DNA of 7,998 nt from Fidelibacterota bacterium (GTDB taxonomy: Bacteria; Fidelibacterota; Marinisomatia; SCGC-AAA003-L08; TS1B11). The stretch's first letter is position 1; the number at the start of each line of letters is the position of its first letter. A model generated the notes under the pieces. The model ran no database searches and was not told where the DNA came from. It worked only from the letters and a program-made list of their open reading frames with translations. Location: assembly GCA_022564085.1 (NCBI GenBank), contig JADFMC010000090.1, positions 1 to 7,998 of the forward strand, in the 5' to 3' direction. Shown here in pieces: positions 1 through 6,069 of the stretch. The position numbers were made by a program, and so were the translations under genes.

Positions 1-1
1 G

Positions 2-241
2 ATGTGGCAGCCATCGGCAGCTGTCAGTTCCACGCAGGAGGTATTGCCACCAATCAATGATTGTTCCAGGTCCGCAGTGGGGATCGATCCGCGGACACCC
101 CAGAACCGCAATAGATGTGCTGCGCTCTTTGCTGATTTGCTCATTATTCCCCTGCTACGCCAGGCTGATCGGAAATTGGTGGTGCTATCTGAGGCCCTGA
201 CGGAAAATGTCTCGAAATATTACATTAAATACGGCCAGTAA
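2..241 (+). CDS. Possible C-terminal part of an unrecognised gene
   Basis: An open frame begins at the window edge (first ATG at base 2) and ends with TAA at 239-241, giving 79 residues. The first half is low-complexity in character. The second half reads more like protein, with an amphipathic/hydrophobic stretch (FADLLIIPLLRQADRKLVVL) followed by SEALTENVSKYYIKYG. No Shine-Dalgarno is visible for the ATG because only one base precedes it, so the frame could equally be the end of a longer gene entering from the left. I recognise no domain. The alternative is chance open frame in intergenic DNA, which I consider at least as likely. Confidence 0.2.
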   Translation: MWQPSAAVSSTQEVLPPINDCSRSAVGIDPRTPQNRNRCAALFADLLIIPLLRQADRKLVVLSEALTENVSKYYIKYGQ

Positions 242-313
242 ACGACTTTGTCTGTAATCTAATTTTCACCTAACACAGATTTTACCTGGAGGGGTAACTT
301 CGGTCCGTTCTGC

Positions 314-367
314 ACCCGTCGCTGGAATCTCCGCCAATCGTCCTGGCGGCACCCCCAGCTCGCGGGT
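314..367 (+). other. Nested GC-rich hairpin in the leader of the FG-GAP/TPR operon
   Basis: Three nested 5-bp perfect stems stack on each other: ACCCG (314-318) with CGGGT (363-367), GCTGG (321-325) with CCAGC (355-359), and CCGCC (331-335) with GGCGG (345-349). They are separated by a 2x3 and a symmetric 5x5 internal loop and capped by a 9-nt loop. There is no T-tract on the 3' side (CTAATTTC follows), so it does not look like an ordinary intrinsic terminator. It lies 57 bases before the first ATG of the 424-2304 gene. It may be a structured 5' leader, a small RNA, or a palindromic repeat element. Pairing is seen by eye; function is unknown. Confidence 0.4.
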
Positions 368-423
368 CTAATTTCAGTAGGCGGTCAATAGAACTAATTT
401 TCCACAAACATTTGCAAAAGTAA

Positions 424-2304
424 ATGCAAAGTTACCCCCAAAGAAGAGCTAGAAATGTGACGCAGATCATATTTCCACTGCTTTGGTTGTGGATCGGATG
501 GCAGCCCCTGTGGGCCCAATTGCCATTCCAGGTGGAAGATATAACTGATTCATTGGGGCTGAGGACCGTCTGGTTGCCCCGGTCAGGAGAATACCGTCCC
601 TGGGAAGCATTCCATGGACGGGCGCTGCCCTTTGATTTCGACCGCGACGGCGACCTGGACCTATTGTTGACCGCTGGACCGCGGTGGGCTGATTCACTCT
701 CTCTGGGCAGTAACCGCTTCTACCGCCAAGACGATTCGGGGTGGGTCGATATCACCGTCTCAAGCGGATTGGGCTCCCTGCCACCGGCCAGCAGTGGGGC
801 CGTAGGGGATATCGACGGCGATGGGTACCTCGATCTTTATCTTTGCATGCTCGGGCGGGATTACCTGCTGAGGAATGAAAGCGGTCGTACCTTTACCGAT
901 ATCACCGATACGGCCGGCATCTATAACCCGTACTGGTCCACCGCGGCCGTTTTTCTAGATGCCGACCACGATGGGGATCTGGATATTTATGTGGCCAATT
1001 TTATCCGGATTGACAGATTTGACAGCCTGGAATGTTACACCGCCGACCAGCCGCAACGAACGTTTTGCAGTCCGGAGCTGTATCCTGCAGCGCCCAATCG
1101 GCTATTTATCAACAACGGCGCCGGCCGGTTCCTGGATGCCACGGCCGGAATGGGCGCCGCGGATACCACCAGCCGCTCGCTGGCGGTGAGCCTCTTAGAT
1201 GCCGATGCCGACGGTGACCTGGACCTGTTCGTTCTGTCGTATCGCTCCCCTAACCTGCTCTACCTTACCGCTCCCGGGTCGTCCTGGCGGGAAGCGGGCC
1301 TGGCCTCCGGCCTGGCATTCTCTCCGGAGGGCGCCGAGCCGGTCTGGACTCGGGCAATTCCCATGGATGTCGACCGGAACGGCGCCGTGGATGTCCTGTT
1401 CCTGCAGCCGGGCGGTCCCATGCGACTGCTGCTTAACGATGGGTTCGGCCATTTTTTCCCCGGACAATACCAGAGCGGCCTATTTCATCCCCTGAAGACT
1501 TTCCATGCCACCGGCGGCACGGCGGTGGACTTGGATTTCAACGGCACCCTGGATCTATTACTGACCGATCGGATGGCTTCGGGACTGAATGCTGCCAGCG
1601 ATCCTGAAGGCCACTTTTCGCGGGTGTTGCTCTCTACTGCTCAAGGACGTTTTAAGGCCCTGGAGACGGCTTTTGACTTCCGGCTGGATACTACCCTTTT
1701 GGCCCCCCGAAAGTCGCGGGAGGATACTATTAACTCCCCAGCTCGGTTGTTCGGCGATTTGCTGGGAGCACTGCAGGGGCCACCAGCTGCAGGCCATGAA
1801 GCTGTTGATTTCGGGCTGGTGCAGCCGTCAGCACTGGAAGGGTATATGTCTGCCGCGGCCCGCTCTAACGGTTTGTCAGCCTTCGATTATAGCATAACAG
1901 TCGAGGAGCAGGGCTACGATACTATAACTGTGCACCAGGAGCCGGACGATTTTGTGATCGCCGATCTCACGGGTGACGGTATTCCGGAGATAGTGGCTTC
2001 TTATCCCGTGGGGCTGATACGGGTATGGCGGCTGGTACCGGATGAATTGCCAACCTATCTGGGACTATTCCCCAGAGCCGACCAGCCAGGGGCCACTTTG
2101 GTCGGGGCGCAAGTAACGGTTACCTTTGGTGACCGGCGGCTGCGTCGCCCCGTTGTGGATCACAACCCGTTGCTGTTTTATTTCCCCGCCGGAACCGGGA
2201 ACGTGAATGTGGAGGTGCTCTGGCCGGATGGATTAGTGAACCATTACGCCGCTGCCAGGCTCAACGGCTACTTTACCCTTGATCGCCGGGACCAGGAGCG
2301 ATGA
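424..2304 (+). CDS. Secreted FG-GAP/VCBS beta-propeller protein with C-terminal ASPIC/UnbV domain (CRTAC1 family)
   Basis: The 626-residue product starts with a signal peptide: basic PQRRAR, hydrophobic core about residues 15-29, likely cleavage after PLWA (residue 31). At least seven calcium-binding FG-GAP-type loops of the DxDxDGxxD kind follow: residues 71-82, 129-140, 179-190, 259-270, 315-326, 369-380 and 513-524. The fifth, sixth and seventh are degenerate. Cys204 and Cys215 sit in the loop before PNRLFINNGAGRF, as in CRTAC1-family proteins, and could form a disulfide. Residues about 557-621 (GATLVGAQVTV ... VEVLWPDG) match an ASPIC/UnbV domain. The family folds as an extracellular propeller; ligands are generally unknown. 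ATG 424 has no clear Shine-Dalgarno. GTG 457 follows an AG-rich run (AAGAAGAGC, 441-449) and would still leave a signal peptide, so it is a real alternative start. The gene overlaps the TPR gene by four bases. Confidence 0.9.
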   Translation: MQSYPQRRARNVTQIIFPLLWLWIGWQPLWAQLPFQVEDITDSLGLRTVWLPRSGEYRPWEAFHGRALPFDFDRDGDLDLLLTAGPRWADSLSLGSNRFYRQDDSGWVDITVSSGLGSLPPASSGAVGDIDGDGYLDLYLCMLGRDYLLRNESGRTFTDITDTAGIYNPYWSTAAVFLDADHDGDLDIYVANFIRIDRFDSLECYTADQPQRTFCSPELYPAAPNRLFINNGAGRFLDATAGMGAADTTSRSLAVSLLDADADGDLDLFVLSYRSPNLLYLTAPGSSWREAGLASGLAFSPEGAEPVWTRAIPMDVDRNGAVDVLFLQPGGPMRLLLNDGFGHFFPGQYQSGLFHPLKTFHATGGTAVDLDFNGTLDLLLTDRMASGLNAASDPEGHFSRVLLSTAQGRFKALETAFDFRLDTTLLAPRKSREDTINSPARLFGDLLGALQGPPAAGHEAVDFGLVQPSALEGYMSAAARSNGLSAFDYSITVEEQGYDTITVHQEPDDFVIADLTGDGIPEIVASYPVGLIRVWRLVPDELPTYLGLFPRADQPGATLVGAQVTVTFGDRRLRRPVVDHNPLLFYFPAGTGNVNVEVLWPDGLVNHYAAARLNGYFTLDRRDQER

Positions 2305-3995
2305 TCAGGCCGCATCAATTGATAAAAACCCTGCCGGTATTGCTGCTGGGGGTGGTGGCGCTGCTGTCCGGGCAGATCTCTGATCCTTACGCGGAAGCCG
2401 CGCGCTTCTTTGAGATGGGTCGATACCAGAGGGCGACTCAACGCCTCGAGCAAGTGCTGCTGAGAGACCCCCGTTGCGTGGAGTGTTATGATCTCTTGGC
2501 TCGGATAGCATCGGCCCAAAAACAGGACAGCCTGGCGGTGGAATGGTACCGGGCTGCTTTACGGGTGGAACCGGACAATGCCGGACTGTATCAGAAACTT
2601 GGTTTGGCCGAGCATCGCGCCGGACTACTTGATTCCGCCCAGGTGGACCTGGAACGCAGCCTGGAGTTGAATCCCACCGATAGCGAAGTATATTTTGCTC
2701 TGGGTAATGTATGGTTCGACCAGGATTCCCTGGCCCTGGCCCGGCGCGATTTTTCCCGGGCCATTGCTTTAGACAGCACCGTGGCAAATTATCATTTTCA
2801 GTTGGCTAGTGTCTTCCACCGTTCAGATCAGCCCGACTCAGCCCTGCGGGAGTTCAAAGCGGCCTACCGATGGTATCCCAAGTATACCCAGGCCTACGAG
2901 CTGGCTGCTACCATCTTGATCAGTGCCGGGCGTTGGGAGGAAGTAGTAGAGGTGCTGGACAGGGGTTTGGCTTCGGCGTCGGAGACCCGCAATACCCGCT
3001 ACTGGTTGGGTGGGGCACTGGTGGAGATCGGCCGGTATGAGCGGGCGGCAGAGGTGCTGGGAGGCTACGTGGTTCGCAATCAGGAGCATGTGGGGGCTCG
3101 ATACCGTTATGGCCTGGCCCTTTTTGAGATCGGTGAGTATGAGACGGCTACCGAGCACCTCAGGGAGGTGGTGAAGATGCGTCCAGATCTGACGAAAGCC
3201 CAGCTGTATCTGGGCCGGGCGTTGAGCTTTATGCAACAGGATTCGTTGGCGTTCGTCGTATTCGATTCTCTACTAATGCAGGAGCCGGAGCATTACGAGG
3301 CCTGGATCGAACGGGGCGACATAGATCTGCGGCAAGGCAGGTATCGGGATGCTCGAACCAGCTACTTAAGGGCGAATGCCATCGAGCCGCGCCGCTGGGA
3401 AGCCTACCATCGGCAGGCTCTTGCCAGGTTCTACCAGCAAGACTATTATTCCGCGGAATTGATGCTTTTCAAAGCGCTCAATAAGGCCGACAGCGTGGCA
3501 GTGATCTACGAGCTGCTGGGAGCAGTGGCTGCCGCCGCTAACGAGGATGATTTCGCGGTCTACTATTTTAGCCGGGTGCTGCTCCTCGAGCCGCAACCCG
3601 GCGATGTGCGCCGCCAGCTCATCGATGCCCTAATTAGGCTGCGCCTGTGGCGAGTCGCCGAGAGGGAACTGCTCTGGTTCCTAGAGCAGGATCCTGAAAA
3701 CGAATCGGTCCTCTACCAGTTGGGACTGGTGGCACAGGCCGGCGGCGATATCCGGTCCGCCGCTGACTATTTCCATCGCTTTCAGTTGATCCATCAGCCC
3801 CGCCGCACCCGGGAAAGATTGGAACTGCGTGTCGCTTCAGATAATCGCAATCCCCGCCATTACAAGCAGCTGGGATTCTTCCATCGAGCCTCGGGGAATA
3901 ATGCGCGAGCCAGGGACTATTTCCGCCAAGCAGTATTCTTGGGAGATACCACCCTTTCAGCCAGCGATTATCTCGTTGAGGGGGAAGAGCCGTGA
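2301..3995 (+). CDS. Secreted tetratricopeptide-repeat (TPR) protein
   Basis: The 564-residue product has a signal peptide or N-terminal anchor (MIRPHQLIKT, then hydrophobic residues 11-23, LPVLLLGVVALLS). About 13-14 TPR units run from residue 28 nearly to the end. Typical units are YQKLGLAEHRAGLLDSAQVD (97-116), YFALGNVWFDQDSLALARRD (131-150), ARYRYGLALFEIGEYETATE (266-285) and YKQLGFFHRASGNNARARDY (521-540). TPR solenoids bind protein partners; here the site would be periplasmic or extracellular. The only two cysteines form a CxxC (59-62, CVEC) in the first full repeat. The start ATG overlaps the stop of the FG-GAP gene (ATGA, 2301-2304), with AGGAG at 2294-2298 inside that gene, so translation is probably coupled and the two products likely act together. 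The partner and exact role are not visible from sequence. Confidence 0.9.
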   Translation: MIRPHQLIKTLPVLLLGVVALLSGQISDPYAEAARFFEMGRYQRATQRLEQVLLRDPRCVECYDLLARIASAQKQDSLAVEWYRAALRVEPDNAGLYQKLGLAEHRAGLLDSAQVDLERSLELNPTDSEVYFALGNVWFDQDSLALARRDFSRAIALDSTVANYHFQLASVFHRSDQPDSALREFKAAYRWYPKYTQAYELAATILISAGRWEEVVEVLDRGLASASETRNTRYWLGGALVEIGRYERAAEVLGGYVVRNQEHVGARYRYGLALFEIGEYETATEHLREVVKMRPDLTKAQLYLGRALSFMQQDSLAFVVFDSLLMQEPEHYEAWIERGDIDLRQGRYRDARTSYLRANAIEPRRWEAYHRQALARFYQQDYYSAELMLFKALNKADSVAVIYELLGAVAAAANEDDFAVYYFSRVLLLEPQPGDVRRQLIDALIRLRLWRVAERELLWFLEQDPENESVLYQLGLVAQAGGDIRSAADYFHRFQLIHQPRRTRERLELRVASDNRNPRHYKQLGFFHRASGNNARARDYFRQAVFLGDTTLSASDYLVEGEEP

Positions 3996-4020
3996 TGGAG
4001 AGGCGCGACCCCCGAACAGA

Positions 4021-4083
4021 ACTCTGTCTGCTAAGTTAGTAGCTTGCCAAACCAAGCAAACACAGGCCGCTGGCCGGCAGAGT
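4021..4083. other. Branched inverted repeat between convergent genes
   Basis: ACTCTGTC (4021-4028) can pair with GGCAGAGT (4076-4083) through 8 bp including one G-U pair. Inside lie two small hairpins, TTGC/GCAA (4044-4047 with 4056-4059) and GGCC/GGCC (4065-4068 with 4072-4075). The whole could form a three-way junction. It sits in the 136-bp gap between the TPR gene and the convergent repressor gene, where a transcription stop is expected, but no T-tract follows directly. It could be a weak two-way terminator or chance. Confidence 0.25.
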
Positions 4084-4131
4084 GATACGATTGGTTCTTT
4101 AGTTCAGTGAGGCAAATTGGTCCGCCCGAGT

Positions 4132-4545
4132 TTACTCAAGGGGCTCGGAGCGCTCATCCATGACAGCCGCACTTTCCTGTTCACCGAAACGATAACGGCC
4201 GGGCTCCGCCACCGCCAGCACGCGGAGTAATTCCTCGCGGGCGCTGCGATATTGGGAGGAGAGGCGATCGAATTCCTCGGAAAGTTGTTTGAAGCGGCTC
4301 AACAGCTCCTCCACCTTATGCATATCCCCTTCGCCGGTGACCAGCCAGGAGATATTGAAGCCCAGCCGGTCAAGTCCGCCCATTACATTGGATGGCAGAT
4401 CGGTACGTCCCCGTTCGTAATTAGCGATATCGTGGCGTTGGAGGCCGAACCGTCCGGCGAAAGTAATTTGGGTTTCGCCGAAAAATTTCCTGATCGTCCG
4501 CAGGCGAGTCCCCATGGCCCCATGCTTTGCGCCGTAGTTACTCAT
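4132..4545 (-). CDS. XRE-family helix-turn-helix transcriptional repressor (phage-CI-like)
   Basis: The 137-residue protein has an N-terminal HTH_3/XRE domain at about residues 14-75: LRTIRKFFGETQITFAGRFG covers the first helices, DIANYERGRTDLP the recognition helix and its turn, and ISWLVTGEGDM is the signature end common in XRE regulators. Residues 77-110 (KVEELLSRFKQLSEEFDRLS and on) form a likely coiled coil, presumably for dimerisation. There is no peptidase or S24 domain, so LexA-type self-cleavage is not expected. The start at 4545 is the first possible one, since an in-frame TGA lies two codons upstream; Met11 is an alternative. A perfect 17-bp palindrome lies 13-29 bases upstream of the start, suggesting autorepression. 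The gene diverges from the DUF3164 gene across 318 bp, as a phage repressor does from early genes. The DNA-binding role is confident; the phage link is inferred. Confidence 0.88.
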   Translation of the reverse strand: MSNYGAKHGAMGTRLRTIRKFFGETQITFAGRFGLQRHDIANYERGRTDLPSNVMGGLDRLGFNISWLVTGEGDMHKVEELLSRFKQLSEEFDRLSSQYRSAREELLRVLAVAEPGRYRFGEQESAAVMDERSEPLE

Positions 4546-4557
4546 TAATCACTTGAT

Positions 4558-4574
4558 TGTGTAATTATTACACA
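4558..4574. promoter_or_regulatory. Perfect 17-bp palindromic operator candidate
   Basis: TGTGTAAT, one central T, then ATTACACA: both 8-base arms match without a mismatch, and symmetry ends exactly at the flanks. The site begins 13 bases upstream of the XRE repressor start codon, a position where bound repressor would block that gene's promoter or early transcript. The dyad length suits a dimeric XRE protein. The obvious reading is autoregulation; a role at the rightward promoter is less clear because that gene starts 290 bases away. Confidence 0.6.
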
Positions 4575-4689
4575 TTACTTTAAGTAGAAGATTGACCGCT
4601 GCTTCTGCGCCGATTGATCTCGTTTAGAATAAATTTTACGCTGCTGAAGGCAACCGGATTAAGATAGCAGTGACAGACCCTGGAAATGT

Positions 4690-4728
4690 TGTCAGAAATT
4701 GACACGCCAATCTTACTTGGTCTAAAAC
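4690..4728 (+). promoter_or_regulatory. Candidate rightward promoter with overlapping TGTCA/TGACA dyad
   Basis: A perfect -35-type TTGACA lies at 4699-4704, with TAAAAC (4 of 6 to TATAAT) at 4723-4728 after 18 bases. The -35 is overlapped by an inverted repeat TGTCA (4690-4694) / TGACA (4700-4704), and another TGACA occurs at 4671-4675. Transcription would run towards the DUF3164 gene, leaving a leader of about 130 bases. A second -10-like TATAAA (4836-4841) sits nearer that gene but has no good -35. Whether this lineage uses sigma-70 consensus elements is unknown. Confidence 0.3.
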
Positions 4729-4863
4729 AAGCCGAATGTGGGACACACAGCATAGGTCGCTGGCTGGCCTCCAAGGAAGTGTCTAACCACTGCAATGTTA
4801 GCTGTAAAGGTAGCAACTAGAAACGGGCGCTTCAATATAAAATAGACATGCATTGGAGGAAAG

Positions 4864-5550
4864 ATGGCCAGGGAAAAAATGGTAGGCGGCCGGAATGTGA
4901 CCGCTGAAGGGCAAAAACCATATAATCGTCTGATCGACGATAGGGGCAATTGGATCGACGCCCAGGGTCGGCCGGTGCCGCCCAGGTATATCGAAAAGGA
5001 GGTGAAGGAGAGAGACCGTATGGTAAGACGAATTTTTATTAAGGCCATGAAATTAAAGCAGCACGTTGTGCAGGTAAAAACTGAGGTGGTGCTGTCGCTG
5101 GATGAATACTTGGATGCACTAGCCGGGCAGCATGACACCAGCTGGAAGGGCAATGCCGAGCTAATTACTTTTGACGGCCGAATAAAAGTCGAGGTAAAGG
5201 TGAATGAAGCCCTTGAATTTGACGAGCGGCTGCAGCTGGCTAAACAAAAGATCGATGATTGCCTGCGGCGTTGGACCGGTAATGCCCGGGCTGAGATCCG
5301 GGCCATTATCTCCCAGGCATTTCAGATGGACCGCAAGGGCCGTATTAACGTGCGCTCCATCCTGACACTCAGGCAGTTCCGTTTTGAAGATCCCCAGTGG
5401 CGGGCAGCCATGACCCTGATCTCCGATAGTCTGCGCATCCGGTCCACCAGACGGTACGTCAATTTTTACCGCAAGGACGAAACCACCGGCCGGTTTGTGC
5501 TGATACCCCTTAATTGGAGTGCCTTGGATGGTGAGGCGCTGAAGCGCTGA
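4864..5550 (+). CDS. DUF3164 family protein (Mu-like phage early-region family)
   Basis: The 228-residue protein matches DUF3164 by layout. It has an N-terminal DDRGNWIDAQGRPVPPRYI (25-43), where family members carry a similar W-x-D-x-x-G-R-x-V-P stretch. A helical part follows (44-90), then NAELITFDGRIKVEVKV (97-113), ALEFDERLQLAKQKIDDCL (116-134), EIRAIISQAFQMDRKGRINV (144-163) with ILTLRQF, and RRYVNFYRKDETTGRFVLIPL (196-216). The length is usual for the family and the frame is intact. The family is common in Mu-like prophages; its biochemical role is not established. GGAGGA (4855-4860) precedes the ATG. It is the first rightward gene opposite the XRE repressor and is followed without a gap by a 58-codon ORF. 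Confidence 0.85.
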   Translation: MAREKMVGGRNVTAEGQKPYNRLIDDRGNWIDAQGRPVPPRYIEKEVKERDRMVRRIFIKAMKLKQHVVQVKTEVVLSLDEYLDALAGQHDTSWKGNAELITFDGRIKVEVKVNEALEFDERLQLAKQKIDDCLRRWTGNARAEIRAIISQAFQMDRKGRINVRSILTLRQFRFEDPQWRAAMTLISDSLRIRSTRRYVNFYRKDETTGRFVLIPLNWSALDGEALKR

Positions 5551-5726
5551 TGGATCGTGCCTTGCTCCCATTCATTGCCGGCCTCGGCTGCACTCCAGCT
5601 GGGGCCGGGGCTGTTTATCGGACTGGGGTCGAAGTCTCTCTCTGCCTATTTCATGGGCCGTTGTCAGCCACAGATATTAACTTAACGCCGTTACCCGGCC
5701 GGAGGGTGCGAGCTGGGCATGGGTAA
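5550..5726 (+). CDS. Possible small protein ORF (58 aa) between the DUF3164 and HTH_17 genes
   Basis: An ATG overlaps the DUF3164 stop by one base (TGATG, 5548-5552). The frame runs to TAA at 5724-5726, eight bases inside the next gene, so it fills the gap exactly. The predicted product starts MDRALLPFIAGLGCTPAGAG and ends LPGRRVRAGHG; it is rich in Gly, Ala, Leu and Pro, with two cysteines, and resembles no family I know. Only a weak GAGG (5533-5536) lies upstream, so translation would depend on coupling. The stop-start junctions on both sides favour a real gene; the composition favours chance. It may also be a decayed early gene. Confidence 0.3.
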   Translation: MDRALLPFIAGLGCTPAGAGAVYRTGVEVSLCLFHGPLSATDINLTPLPGRRVRAGHG

Positions 5727-5946
5727 TATTGACAGCTTTGAACAATTGCTTCATAAAATCGATCAGGACCAGCTCTATCGTACCCGGGAGGTGGCGGCAC
5801 TCCTGCAATGTTCAGTGCGCTATGTGCAACTGTTGGTGGAGTTGGGACGATTGGAAGCTTTAAGAGTAGGGCGAATGATCCGGATTCCAGGTCAGGAGTT
5901 GGTAATGTTCATTCAGAAATACAAAGATTGGGAAAGTAGGAATTGA
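5719..5946 (+). CDS. Small HTH_17/excisionase-family DNA-binding protein
   Basis: The 75-residue product carries a MerR-like winged helix at about residues 19-66. LYRTREVAALLQCSVRYVQL is the helix-turn-helix, ELGRLEALRVGRMIRIP is the wing with the usual G-R-L-x-x-x-R-V-G-R pattern, and GQELVMFIQKY is the closing helix. Proteins of this kind act as excisionases (recombination directionality factors) or as small regulators of mobile elements, and also occur in toxin and plasmid control. No integrase is nearby, so excisionase activity is not shown. GGAGGG (5701-5706) lies upstream with a long 12-base spacing, and no better in-frame start exists, so expression may depend on coupling to the upstream frames. 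It ends the rightward run that begins with the DUF3164 gene. Confidence 0.8.
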   Translation: MGNIDSFEQLLHKIDQDQLYRTREVAALLQCSVRYVQLLVELGRLEALRVGRMIRIPGQELVMFIQKYKDWESRN

Positions 5947-6040
5947 AATACGCCGGACAAATCATCAAGGCCTTTCCTACCACCGCCCAATACCGGCTGC
6001 ACACCGGCTCGTTATCTACAAGCGGGTCTACAAGGTCAGG

Positions 6041-6069
6041 TTGACAATCCACCGTAATTAACCTACCTT
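6041..6069 (+). promoter_or_regulatory. Weak candidate promoter before the FliF-tail-like ORF
   Basis: A perfect TTGACA (6041-6046) is followed after 17 bases by TACCTT (6064-6069), which matches only 3 of 6 of the -10 consensus. If used, transcription would start near 6076, just past ATG 6070, and would favour the GTG at 6121 as the real start of the next ORF. Confidence 0.25.

Larger units (their letters stand above)
4132..5946. mobile_element. Possible remnant of a Mu-like prophage or phage-derived module
   Basis: Three kinds of evidence point the same way. A CI-like XRE repressor gene diverges from the other genes, a perfect palindromic operator candidate lies between, and the first rightward gene encodes DUF3164, a family best known from Mu-like prophage early regions. 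An HTH_17/excisionase-type small protein ends the rightward run. Against this, no transposase A/B, integrase or structural gene is present and I see no attachment sites or terminal repeats. The boundaries given are those of the genes, not of a demonstrated element. Confidence 0.35.

Noticed and set aside
288..294. GGAGGGG resembling a strong Shine-Dalgarno
   Set aside because: No start codon follows at a usable distance; TAACTTCGG comes next.
3829..4110. Open plus-strand frame reaching past the TPR gene into the intergenic region
   Set aside because: Most of it overlaps the well-supported TPR gene in another frame, and its composition is not protein-like.
4252..4548. Plus-strand open frame over the XRE repressor
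   Set aside because: It is opposite a clear HTH protein and shows no domain; it is a shadow of the real minus-strand gene.
4546..4863. Divergent intergenic region checked for a missing phage early gene or toxin-antitoxin ORF
   Set aside because: Only a Cys/Ser-rich minus-strand frame (4580-4816) is open, with no domain or ribosome binding site; only regulatory signals are supported here.
4722..5306. Long minus-strand open frame (194 aa) opposite the DUF3164 gene
   Set aside because: Serine/phenylalanine-rich and low in charge, typical of an antisense shadow; the plus-strand DUF3164 reading is convincing.
5943..6044. TTG overlapping the HTH_17 stop opens about 33 codons (KYAGQIIKAFPTTAQYRL and on)
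   Set aside because: The frame is short with a low-complexity Ser/Thr/Gly end, a rare start codon and no recognisable similarity; it could be a relic but cannot be supported.
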